Source of the DNA: CAZTPH01 sp031552655
GTDB lineage: Bacteria > Pseudomonadota > Gammaproteobacteria > UBA9339
Length of the DNA: 14,584 nucleotides
Reading direction: 5' to 3'
Assembly (NCBI GenBank): GCA_031552655.1
Contig: JAVBML010000027.1
Coordinates: 1-14,584 of the forward strand
Positions 1-6,526 of this stretch are shown piece by piece. Position numbers and translations under genes: made by a program. Within the stretch, counting starts at the first letter, position 1, and each line of letters opens with the position of its first letter. The notes beneath the pieces are model-generated. The model had not been told where the DNA came from and searched no databases. It saw nothing but the letters and a program-made list of their open reading frames with translations.

Positions 1-139
1 AAAAATCTATACTAAGCGTTAAGTCATAGTAGCGTATTCCAGCTGCGGGACGGCCGAGGCGAATTAACTTGGCGCGTTAAGACGAGTACGTTTAGGGGTC
101 ACGATGGCCTAAACGTTTCATGAGTTAGCGGCACTCCTG
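1..139. repeat. Left copy of 139-bp inverted repeat
   Basis: Positions 1-139 match the reverse complement of 14445-14583 with four mismatches (at 14, 72, 73 and 121) and no gaps, and the match stops sharply at 139/140. The repeat looks more GC-rich than the sequence beside it. It contains a hairpin (88-116), two direct copies of gcgttaag (16-23 and 74-81), and the palindromes CAGCTG and CGGCCG. I find no open reading frame in it and do not recognise it as a known insertion-sequence end or RNA. Because both copies sit at the very ends of the window, the simplest reading is a dispersed chromosomal repeat at which assembly stopped. An inverted pair bounding one segment is the alternative. Confidence 0.93.
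88..116. other. Hairpin inside left repeat
   Basis: A perfect 9-bp stem, acgtttagg (88-96) with cctaaacgt (108-116), encloses an 11-nt loop. It lies downstream of the minus-strand gene that stops at 179, so it could stop transcription or protect that mRNA 3' end. No U-tract follows it on either strand, so it is not a standard intrinsic terminator. Confidence 0.6.
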
Positions 140-178
140 ATTAATTAATCTGTATTAACTCTTAATTTATATCTATTT

Positions 179-793
179 TTAAAATTTCAATGATAGTGGT
201 GTCAACATTAGATGCTCCATGCCACAGGTAATCATCGTAGTATCTTTGATCTCTTGCCCCATTTTTAATTCCACATCCGATCCTTCGGCATCACTTAGTT
301 CCATATCTTCATTTAGATCTTTAGCATACATTGTCAAAATTCCTCGATAAATATAATCATCGGGATTATCACTTTTTGGAGCATACATCGCTATTTCAAT
401 ACCTTCTCCTGCATTGCATATTTTTGATCCATCTCTAATTGCAAATATATCACTAGCACTAGTGTTTCTATTAGATGAATTGCATTTAACGCTAACTCCT
501 ATAGAAATATTATTATTTAGATATGTAAAAACCCCGATATTTTTTATCTCATACAGTTCTTTCGTTTTACCATTGCATATACCTATAGTCGTAAGCTCAT
601 ACCAAACATCAGGAATGCCAGGTATAAGCAATTTATTTTTTTTGGCTTCAACGAGGTCCTTAGAACACTTTACCTCTATCTCCTTTTGACCAATAATTTT
701 CCATTGTCCATGGCACACTGAATGTAAATAAAGTAGAGCTAATGTTATTTTTATTGCAACGTGCAGTTTATGTTTCAGGATCTTGATTTTCAT
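179..793 (-). CDS. Unknown secreted protein, 204 aa
   Basis: I do not recognise this protein. The N-terminus looks like a Sec signal peptide: basic residues to about position 15, a hydrophobic stretch at about 16-25, and a plausible cleavage after Gly29. There is no convincing lipobox before Cys27. The mature part has five cysteines (43, 73, 104, 126, 190), an acidic segment near 160-175, and no further membrane segment, so it is probably periplasmic, extracellular or surface-exposed. The start is supported by a GGGGGAG ribosome-binding sequence just upstream and by an extended -10 promoter (838-846). Base composition is more AT-rich than in the housekeeping genes here, which suggests a lineage-specific gene. 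It is read outward, stopping 39 nt before the left repeat, and mirrors the secreted protein at the other end. Confidence 0.72.
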   Translation of the reverse strand: MKIKILKHKLHVAIKITLALLYLHSVCHGQWKIIGQKEIEVKCSKDLVEAKKNKLLIPGIPDVWYELTTIGICNGKTKELYEIKNIGVFTYLNNNISIGVSVKCNSSNRNTSASDIFAIRDGSKICNAGEGIEIAMYAPKSDNPDDYIYRGILTMYAKDLNEDMELSDAEGSDVELKMGQEIKDTTMITCGMEHLMLTPLSLKF

Positions 794-837
794 ATCTCCC
801 CCTGGTTTCTTTATTATATATGTAGTTATCTTGTTGA

Positions 838-866
838 ATTATAGCATAACTTCACTGTTCTTTACA
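838..866 (-). promoter_or_regulatory. Extended -10 promoter for the 204-aa gene
   Basis: On the minus strand there is a perfect TATAAT (838-843) preceded by TGC, giving an extended -10. A poor -35 (TGTAAA, 861-866) sits 17 bp upstream. The predicted leader is about 38 nt. Confidence 0.55.
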
Positions 867-1098
867 CCTCGATATTAGATTGCCTAGCTTAACCTATCCT
901 TATACTTCCTCGATAGAAAATTGTTGTGCTATCTTGATGCAGAGCAGATTTATCCCTGATAAATCAAAGCAAAACTTAATATTTGTCTCTATTTTTATCC
1001 TAGGTGAAATTTTGAAAATTCCACATAGCTTGAAAAGACTTACTAGATGGAGCTGGAGCCATATTTTTAAAGATAATAGTATTTTTTAAATTAGTAGC

Positions 1099-1127
1099 TT
1101 GAGTATTAATTTTCCCGGACATATTAT
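1099..1127 (+). promoter_or_regulatory. rdgB promoter, predicted leaderless
   Basis: TTGAGT (1099-1104) and TATTAT (1122-1127) are separated by exactly 17 bp. Counting 7 nt from the last -10 base puts the transcription start at 1134, which is the A of the rdgB start codon. No Shine-Dalgarno sequence precedes that codon, which fits a leaderless transcript. Confidence 0.55.
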
Positions 1128-1133
1128 CAATGC

Positions 1134-1727
1134 ATGCGCTTAGTTATTGCTAGTCATAATCCTAAAAAATCTCGGGAGTTGCAGGCTATCTTGGGGGACC
1201 ATGGTTTTTCTCCGTTGCTGCGGTCCGAGGAGAATGCCGATGCTATATGTGAGACGGGCCTGAGTTTTGTGGAAAATGCCATTTTGAAGGCAAGGCACGC
1301 CGCTCAGCAACAAAACCTTCCCGCCATTGGTGATGATTCTGGTCTTGTGGTAGAGGCCCTTGGTGGAGCTCCCGGTATTTACTCTTCTCGCTTTGCTGGT
1401 TCCCAAGCTTCGGAGCAGGAGAATATTGATAAATTACTGGCATTGTTACAGGAAGTTCCCGATGAACAACGTCGTGCTAAGTTTCACACGGTGGTAGTTT
1501 TTTTAAGAGATGCGACGGATCCTGCTCCTCTCATCGGGGAGGGAAGTTGGAGCGGTGTGATTACTAGAAAGCCAGCAGGTAGTAATGGTTTTGGCTATGA
1601 TCCCATATTTTTTCTTCCCCAGTACAATTGCACCGCTGCGGAGCTAACCATGGCACTAAAGAATAATATTAGTCACCGTGCCCTGGCATTGAAACAATTG
1701 ATTAGTAGGATAAAAAGAGATGGCTAA
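1134..1727 (+). CDS. rdgB: dITP/XTP pyrophosphatase (RdgB/HAM1 family)
   Basis: This enzyme hydrolyses non-canonical purine triphosphates (dITP, XTP, ITP) to monophosphate and pyrophosphate in the cytoplasm, keeping deaminated purines out of DNA and RNA. Family motifs appear in order: SHNPKK (7-12), ETGLSFVENAILKAR (40-54), DDSGL with the catalytic Asp region (67-71), GSNGFGYDP (149-157) and SHRALAL (180-186). The 197-aa length is normal, so the gene looks intact. The ATG at 1134 is chosen because the conserved N-terminal beta strand (RLVIASHN) begins right there. An upstream ATG at 1130 is in another frame that closes quickly. It has no ribosome-binding site and its promoter implies a leaderless mRNA. 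It overlaps yhhQ by 8 nt, so the two form an operon. Confidence 0.96.
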   Translation: MRLVIASHNPKKSRELQAILGDHGFSPLLRSEENADAICETGLSFVENAILKARHAAQQQNLPAIGDDSGLVVEALGGAPGIYSSRFAGSQASEQENIDKLLALLQEVPDEQRRAKFHTVVVFLRDATDPAPLIGEGSWSGVITRKPAGSNGFGYDPIFFLPQYNCTAAELTMALKNNISHRALALKQLISRIKRDG

Positions 1728-2445
1728 AGGGAAACCGTTGGTGGAGGATTTAACACAGCTTAATCTAGAGGGACAGTTTAGATATTATGCACCGCTTGCC
1801 ATGGTGTTCGTTGCTTTATTTATTGTGGTCAACATCGTGGCTCAGAAGATTGTCCCCTTGGGAGCAATGGTGTTGCTAACGGCAGGGGATTTTATCTACC
1901 CATTACTATATTTGGTTAGTATTCTCCTAACCGAAGTATATGGTTATACCATGTCCCGGAGGGTGATTTGGAGTGCCTTTGGTTGTAATTTGCTGGTTGC
2001 TTTCATTGTGGCACTTAGCATTGCTTTACCATCTGCGGCTTTTTGGCAGGATCAAGAGGCTTTTCAATCGATACTTGGTCGTACTCCTAGGTTGCTAGTA
2101 GCTTCCCTGGGAGCATTTTTGGTGGGAGAATTTCTCGGCACCTATGTTTTAGCGAAAATTAAGGTGTTTACGCAGGGTAGATATTTTTGGTTTCGCGCTG
2201 CTAGTGCGACGCTTCTGGGACAACTTATAGATAGCTTTGTTTTTACTACGGTTGCTTTCTATGGGTTATTTAGCTTACATAAGATATTCATTTTGGCGGT
2301 TTCAGCCTATGGTTGTAAAATTATCTACCAGGTGTTTTTAACGCCGCTGATTTATCCTCTGGCTAATTTTTTGAAGCACACGGAAGGCATTGATATTTTT
2401 GATCGCCGTACTAATTTTAATCCCTTTAATTTGCGATTGAAGTAG
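1720..2445 (+). CDS. yhhQ: Queuosine precursor transporter (YhhQ family)
   Basis: An inner-membrane protein of 241 aa with about six hydrophobic segments (starting near residues 23, 49, 85, 125, 160 and 188). The family takes up queuosine precursors; E. coli YhhQ imports preQ0/preQ1 for tRNA modification. Recognisable family features are LLTEVYGY after the second hydrophobic block, GEFLGTYVLAKIK in the middle, GQLIDSFVFTTVAFYG, and the C-terminal DIFDRRTNFNPF. The start ATG lies within the last codons of rdgB (an 8-nt overlap), implying translational coupling; only a weak GGAT lies upstream. It ends 8 bp before the convergent pilT stop, with no room for a terminator. The substrate is inferred from the family; no queuosine biosynthesis gene lies in this window. 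Confidence 0.9.
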   Translation: MAKGKPLVEDLTQLNLEGQFRYYAPLAMVFVALFIVVNIVAQKIVPLGAMVLLTAGDFIYPLLYLVSILLTEVYGYTMSRRVIWSAFGCNLLVAFIVALSIALPSAAFWQDQEAFQSILGRTPRLLVASLGAFLVGEFLGTYVLAKIKVFTQGRYFWFRAASATLLGQLIDSFVFTTVAFYGLFSLHKIFILAVSAYGCKIIYQVFLTPLIYPLANFLKHTEGIDIFDRRTNFNPFNLRLK

Positions 2446-2453
2446 GATTTCCC

Positions 2454-3482
2454 CTAGCTATCAATTAGGTGGTGATGTTCATTGGCATCGATGATATTTT
2501 TCGCAATTAGTTCCTTTACATTATTAGCGAGGGTTTGCATGCCCGAAGATTTTCCCGTTTGAATCGCAGAATATATTTGGTGTATTTTATTTTCCCGAAT
2601 GAGATTGCGGATGGCCGTGGTGCATACCATAACTTCCTGGGCTACGGTTCTTCCGCCTCCTATTTTTCTTAAAAGATGCTGTGAAACCACTGCCTGGAGA
2701 GCGTTAGCTAGCATCGATCTAATGAGAGATTTTTCAAAGGTGGGAAATACATCAACAATGCGATCAATGGTTTCGGCCGTTGAATTGGTATGGAGCGTAG
2801 CAAATACTAAGTGCCCCGTTTCCGCCGCCGTGAGCGCTAAACGTATGGTCTCGAGATCCCGCATTTCTCCCACCAGCATGTAATCAGGATCTTCACGGAG
2901 AGCGGCGCGCAGTGCTTCATCAAAGCTACGGGCGTGTTTTTTAAGCTCCCGCTGTTGGATAAGCGCTTTTTTGCTTTGGTGGATATACTCTATGGGATCT
3001 TCAATGGTTATAATGTGCTTTGCAAAGGAATTATTTATGTGATCAATCATGGCGGCTAGAGTGGTGCTTTTACCACTACCCGTGGGACCCGTTACCAATA
3101 CTAAACCATGACGTAGATGGCATAAATTAATAAATATTTTAGGTAGCCCCAGAGAGGTTAGGGATGGTGGGTTAATGGGGATGTGGCGTATGGCGATGCT
3201 TAGCCCCCTTTCTTGGTGAAAGACATTGACCCTAAATCGAGAATTTAATGTTGTTCTTTCGAAGGTAAAATCTAGGTCGAATTTGCTATTTAGTTCCTCC
3301 CTTTGGATGCTAGGCATTATGTCCAAAAGAATCGCTCTAATTTTTTCCTGATCCAATATTTCCCTATTCTCCATGGGAATTAGATCGTTATCAACGCGAA
3401 TCCTTGGTTGCGCACCGCTGGATAGATGTAAATCCGAAGCGCCGTGGGAAATCATCGTTTTTAATAACTCTTCTATGTGCAT
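2454..3482 (-). CDS. pilT: Type IV pilus retraction ATPase PilT
   Basis: This cytoplasmic hexameric ATPase powers pilus disassembly, giving twitching motility and DNA or surface retraction. The 342-aa protein has the full set of motifs: Walker A GPTGSGKST (132-140), the Asp-box region ITIEDPIE (158-165), Walker B MLVGEMRD with the catalytic Glu (202-209), the His box HLVFATLHT (224-232), and the AIRNLIRE signature (290-297) that marks PilT rather than the extension ATPase PilB. Length is typical and no key residue is missing. It diverges from the pilin gene at 3647, sharing a 164-bp promoter region, which supports a joint role. An extended -10 promoter lies upstream (3533-3561), and only a weak GGGA ribosome site is seen. 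No other pilus assembly genes are in the window. Confidence 0.97.
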   Translation of the reverse strand: MHIEELLKTMISHGASDLHLSSGAQPRIRVDNDLIPMENREILDQEKIRAILLDIMPSIQREELNSKFDLDFTFERTTLNSRFRVNVFHQERGLSIAIRHIPINPPSLTSLGLPKIFINLCHLRHGLVLVTGPTGSGKSTTLAAMIDHINNSFAKHIITIEDPIEYIHQSKKALIQQRELKKHARSFDEALRAALREDPDYMLVGEMRDLETIRLALTAAETGHLVFATLHTNSTAETIDRIVDVFPTFEKSLIRSMLANALQAVVSQHLLRKIGGGRTVAQEVMVCTTAIRNLIRENKIHQIYSAIQTGKSSGMQTLANNVKELIAKNIIDANEHHHLIDS

Positions 3483-3532
3483 GGAACATTAATCCCATTA
3501 ATTTTTATATTAAGATAGGTATAATAGTTCCA

Positions 3533-3561
3533 ATTATAGCAAGAATTTAATTGGTTTTTAA
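3533..3561 (-). promoter_or_regulatory. pilT promoter
   Basis: Minus-strand TATAAT (3533-3538) is preceded by TGC (extended -10), with TTAAAA (3556-3561) 17 bp upstream matching the -35 consensus at 4 of 6 bases. The predicted leader is about 45 nt. It overlaps the pilin promoter's -35 element, so polymerase could compete for the two sites. Confidence 0.55.
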
Positions 3562-3580
3562 GTGTAAGATGCATTATAAT
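3551..3580 (+). promoter_or_regulatory. Pilin gene promoter
   Basis: A perfect TATAAT (3575-3580) lies 18 bp after TTGGTT (3551-3556), predicting a leader of about 60 nt. A second plus-strand TATAAT occurs at 3520-3525. No sigma-54 motif (GG-N10-GC), common before pilin genes, is evident. Confidence 0.5.
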
Positions 3581-3633
3581 AAAACAGTTTATTCTTAGTT
3601 ACGTAAACAAGGGTTGTTTTGTTAAATTAACTT

Positions 3634-3640
3634 AGGAGGG
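3634..3640 (+). promoter_or_regulatory. Strong ribosome-binding site of the pilin gene
   Basis: AGGAGGG sits 6 nt before the ATG at 3647 and fixes the start. It is one of only a few strong Shine-Dalgarno sequences in the window, fitting an abundant structural protein. Confidence 0.85.
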
Positions 3641-3646
3641 TTATTA

Positions 3647-4135
3647 ATGAGGAAGCAATTTGGTTTTACAATGATTGAATTGATCGTTGTAATTATTATT
3701 CTTGGTATTTTAGCTAGTTACGCTGTGCCAAAATTCATGGGTATCGATAAAGCCGCCAGAGTTTCCGTGGTAAAAGGACTTCTAGGAGCCACTAAATCTG
3801 CTTCGGAGATGGTGTACGCCATTGCCATATCCAAGGGAGAGATATCGAATACTGCGGGCACATTAAATATTGGGCGTGGTGAAGGAGATGACGCTATAAA
3901 TATTAATGTTCGTAATGGTCATGCCACCGCTGATCAAGAGGGTATAATTGGAGCATTGGATATTACCGTAAAGGATGGAAATACCGCCGGAGATTTTGTT
4001 GTTAGCAAAGATGGTGATACTCTAACCATTTCACCGGTGAGTGCCAAGGATGCAACGAAATGCTGTGTAACCTATAAGTATGGATCAACTGATTCTAGAC
4101 CGGCCATAGGTTTCGATGTTAGTGATTGTGGTTAA
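3647..4135 (+). CDS. Type IV pilin, MSHA-like
   Basis: A structural pilin or pseudopilin of 162 aa. A short leader (MRKQFG) is followed by the prepilin-peptidase site G6/F7 and the hydrophobic N-terminal helix FTMIELIVVIIILGILA, with Glu at mature position 5. The region just after it (VPKFMGIDKAARVSVVKGL) and the C-terminal CCVTYKYG block recall the MshA family of mannose-sensitive haemagglutinin pilins, so I favour that over a type II secretion pseudopilin. There are three cysteines: adjacent Cys139-Cys140 and Cys161. One pair probably forms the C-terminal disulfide loop and leaves one cysteine free. The start is set by a strong AGGAGGG. The divergent neighbour is pilT, suggesting a retractable pilus. 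The gene is followed by a bidirectional terminator. Confidence 0.88.
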   Translation: MRKQFGFTMIELIVVIIILGILASYAVPKFMGIDKAARVSVVKGLLGATKSASEMVYAIAISKGEISNTAGTLNIGRGEGDDAININVRNGHATADQEGIIGALDITVKDGNTAGDFVVSKDGDTLTISPVSAKDATKCCVTYKYGSTDSRPAIGFDVSDCG

Positions 4136-4161
4136 TTTTGCATTCAAATAATTGTAAAAAA

Positions 4162-4191
4162 AGCCGCTATTATATTTTTATAATAGCGGCT
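4162..4191. terminator. Bidirectional intrinsic terminator (pilin / lepA)
   Basis: A perfect 13-bp stem, agccgctattata (4162-4174) with tataatagcggct (4179-4191), has a TTTT loop. On the minus strand the stem runs into seven U's (4155-4161), ending the long lepA transcript. On the plus strand it is followed by cttctattttt, ending the pilin transcript. It lies between the two convergent stop codons. Confidence 0.92.
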
Positions 4192-4207
4192 CTTCTATTT
4201 TTAGTGC

Positions 4208-6007
4208 TCAGTGACTAACCTTTAGGATAGAAATAAATGCTTCCTGGGGAATATCCACGCGACCTAGACGTTTCATTTTCTTTTTCCCCTCTTTTTGTTT
4301 TTCAAGCAATTTACGTTTTCTAGTGATGTCTCCACCATAGCATTTTGCCAGAACATTTTTTCTCAAAGCTTTCACCGTTTGGCGAGTTATGATACGGGAA
4401 CCAATGGCCGCTTGAATGGCAACCTCAAACATTTGCCGTGGAATAAAATCCTTCATGGCTTCCACCAATTTTTTGCCACGATCGTAGGCTTTGTCGCGGT
4501 GCACAATGGAGGCAAAGGCATCGATCTTCTCATTGTTGATTAAAATATCTAATTTAACTAAGTCCGCAACTGCAAAGTGGTCGAAACTATAGTCCAGGGA
4601 AGCGTAGCCGCGGCTAATCGACTTTAGACGATCGAAGAAATCTAAAATTATTTCATTCATGGGCAGAAAATAACTCAGGGAAACTTGGTTGCCTAGGAAA
4701 TTCATCCCAATTTGATTACCTCTTCTTTCCATGCAAAGTTTGATAATATCTCCCAGATATTCCTTGGGCGTGAGAATATTAGCTCTGGCGATGGGTTCCC
4801 TAATTTCTCTAATTTTGGCTAGATCGGGTAATTTTGCTGGATTGGAAATGGCAGTTTGTTCTCCATTTTCCAATGCGACTTCATAGATAACCGTGGGCGC
4901 TGATACTACTAACCCAAGATCATATTCCCGCTTTAACCGTTCCTGGATAATTTCCAAATGCAACATGCCCAGGAAGCCACAGCGAAAGCCAAAACCAAGT
5001 GCTTCGGAGCTATCTGGCTCATAGAATAGGGCAGCATCGTTGAGGCGTAACTTTGCCAGGGCTTCCCTAAATTTTTCAAAATCATCGGCATTTATTGGAT
5101 AGATGCCGGCGTAAATTTGAGGCTTAGCCTTTTGAAAACCAGCGAGAGGTTCCAGGGCTGTGTTATTAGCATGGGTTAGGGTGTCTCCCACGGGAGCACC
5201 GAAGATATCTTTTATGTTGGCTACGGCGTAGCCGACATCTCCCGTGGAGAGTATACCTGTTACCTGGCGCTTGGGACTAAAGGTGCCCACTGTGTCCACT
5301 TCGTGGATTTTTCCGGTGGACATAACTTTAATTTTGTCCCCGGTTTTTAGTTCACCATTAAATATTCTTATCAGGGATACTACTCCTAGATAATTATCAA
5401 ACCATGAGTCTACTATCAGAGCTTGTAAAGGTTGTCTAGAATCTCCCGTGGGAGGTGGAATGCGCTGCACAATTTCTTCGAGCAACTGCTCAATGCCAAT
5501 GTTATTTTTAGCGCTGATTGCCAAAGCATTTTGTGCGGGGATACCAATGAGCTCTTCTATCTCCCTGATAACTCTTTGCGGATCAGCCTGGGGTAGATCA
5601 ATTTTGTTGATTACGGGGATAATTTCCAGATTGTGCTCAATGGCCATGTAGCAAACGGCAACGGTTTGAGCTTCAAAACCCTGGGCAGCATCCACCAATA
5701 GTATAGCTCCCTCGCAGGCTGCCAGGGAGCGCGAAACTTCATAGGAAAAATCCACGTGCCCCGGTGTATCAATGAAATTTAGGTAATATTTTTCACCGTT
5801 GGTGGCTTGATATTGTAAATTTACGCTTTGGGCTTTGATGGTAATTCCTCTTTCGCGTTCGATATCCATGCTATCTAGTACCTGGTCTTGCATTTCCCGT
5901 GAAGAAAGCCCGCCACATGCTTGGATAAGTCGATCGGCCAGGGTGGATTTTCCATGATCTATGTGTGCGATGATGCAAAAATTTCTAGTATTGCTTTGTT
6001 TTTCCAT
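4208..6007 (-). CDS. lepA: Elongation factor 4 (LepA) GTPase
   Basis: A translation GTPase that binds the ribosome and acts in back-translocation and in translation or ribosome assembly under stress. G-domain motifs from the chosen start: AHIDHGKST (14-22), RGITIK (53-58), DTPGH (80-84) and NKID (134-137). The EF-G-like domains follow, then the LepA-specific C-terminus with YGGDITRKRKLLEKQKEGKKK. I choose the ATG at 6007, giving 599 aa, the same as E. coli LepA. The frame extends three codons further to a TTG at 6016, for which there is no support. There is no clear Shine-Dalgarno sequence, and a promoter at 6017-6045 would start the mRNA about 3 nt before the ATG. It is last in the minus-strand block, 100 nt after the FosX-like gene, and ends at a strong terminator. 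Confidence 0.97.
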   Translation of the reverse strand: MEKQSNTRNFCIIAHIDHGKSTLADRLIQACGGLSSREMQDQVLDSMDIERERGITIKAQSVNLQYQATNGEKYYLNFIDTPGHVDFSYEVSRSLAACEGAILLVDAAQGFEAQTVAVCYMAIEHNLEIIPVINKIDLPQADPQRVIREIEELIGIPAQNALAISAKNNIGIEQLLEEIVQRIPPPTGDSRQPLQALIVDSWFDNYLGVVSLIRIFNGELKTGDKIKVMSTGKIHEVDTVGTFSPKRQVTGILSTGDVGYAVANIKDIFGAPVGDTLTHANNTALEPLAGFQKAKPQIYAGIYPINADDFEKFREALAKLRLNDAALFYEPDSSEALGFGFRCGFLGMLHLEIIQERLKREYDLGLVVSAPTVIYEVALENGEQTAISNPAKLPDLAKIREIREPIARANILTPKEYLGDIIKLCMERRGNQIGMNFLGNQVSLSYFLPMNEIILDFFDRLKSISRGYASLDYSFDHFAVADLVKLDILINNEKIDAFASIVHRDKAYDRGKKLVEAMKDFIPRQMFEVAIQAAIGSRIITRQTVKALRKNVLAKCYGGDITRKRKLLEKQKEGKKKMKRLGRVDIPQEAFISILKVSH

Positions 6008-6016
6008 AGCTAGCAA

Positions 6017-6045
6017 AAACTACCATTGCTGGTGAATGGTGACAA
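6017..6045 (-). promoter_or_regulatory. Possible lepA promoter, near-leaderless
   Basis: Minus-strand TTGTCA (6040-6045, 5 of 6 matches) lies 17 bp from TAGTTT (6017-6022, 3 of 6). The predicted start near 6010 leaves about a 3-nt leader before the ATG at 6007. The -10 is weak, so this is tentative. Confidence 0.35.
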
Positions 6046-6107
6046 GTGTTTTGTTTTTTTGCTAGGGCCAACTTAGCAGAGGTATGAAAAACCTATGCGC
6101 CGTCCTA

Positions 6108-6524
6108 TTATTTGGGGTCATCGCCGTGTTGGTAATATTTTAGACGCTGGTCTAGATTACCGCTATGTAATTCAAAGAGATGGTTATCATAGTCATAGAA
6201 GTAAATCGACTCTCCCTCCGCGGGGGAGCGATTTCTACCGGGGAGAATTTCTAGATTTAAATCAATGAGTTTATTGCGTAATATTGGTAGTTGTTCCCTG
6301 GGTACTTGGAATGCAATATGATTATAGGTTTTCGTGGTTTCCTTGCCCTCCATGGTAACCAGCCATAGATCCCCTATTTTGAAAAATTTTTCCCTGGCGA
6401 GGGAGTAGATTTTCTCTTGGGTGGCATAGCATTCCACGGCCCCGAAAATTATGCATAGAAATTTACTAGTTTTATCAAGATCGTGACAAATTATGGTGAT
6501 GTGACTTAGGACGCTTAGTGACAT
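6108..6524 (-). CDS. fosX: FosX-like fosfomycin epoxide hydrolase (VOC superfamily)
   Basis: A 138-aa metalloenzyme of the vicinal oxygen chelate superfamily. It closely resembles FosX, which opens the fosfomycin epoxide with water using Mn2+. The metal ligands are visible as His8 (LSHIT), His69 (TYNHIAFQ) and Glu118 (DNHLFELH). Glu45 in SLAREKFF aligns with the catalytic Glu of Listeria FosX, which separates it from glutathione-dependent FosA and thiol-dependent FosB. EGESIYFYDYDNHLFELHSG and the following LDQRLKYY also match. It begins 2 nt after the kdsB stop with no ribosome-binding site of its own, so it is probably translated by coupling. This housekeeping location, with no mobile-element trace, suggests an intrinsic enzyme. 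Its natural substrate may not be fosfomycin; activity is inferred from motifs only. Confidence 0.88.
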   Translation of the reverse strand: MSLSVLSHITIICHDLDKTSKFLCIIFGAVECYATQEKIYSLAREKFFKIGDLWLVTMEGKETTKTYNHIAFQVPREQLPILRNKLIDLNLEILPGRNRSPAEGESIYFYDYDNHLFELHSGNLDQRLKYYQHGDDPK

Positions 6525-6526
6525 TG

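Larger units (their letters stand above)
794..1133. other. 340-bp AT-rich intergenic region
   Basis: This region separates the leftward secreted-protein gene from rdgB. It holds the promoter of the former (838-866) and of the latter (1099-1127). A 69-codon plus-strand frame (880-1089) begins at TTG, has no ribosome-binding site and resembles nothing I know, so I do not call it a gene. I see no RNA gene, terminator or repeat between the two promoters. Confidence 0.5.

Noticed and set aside
1..139. Insertion-sequence or transposon end
   Set aside because: There is no transposase frame and no recognisable target-site duplication can be tested because the outer flanks are missing; the 139-bp length does not match typical short IS ends.
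880..1089. 69-codon plus-strand frame in the gap before rdgB
   Set aside because: It starts at TTG, has no ribosome-binding site or usable promoter spacing, and its translation matches nothing recognisable. It is probably a chance frame in AT-rich sequence.
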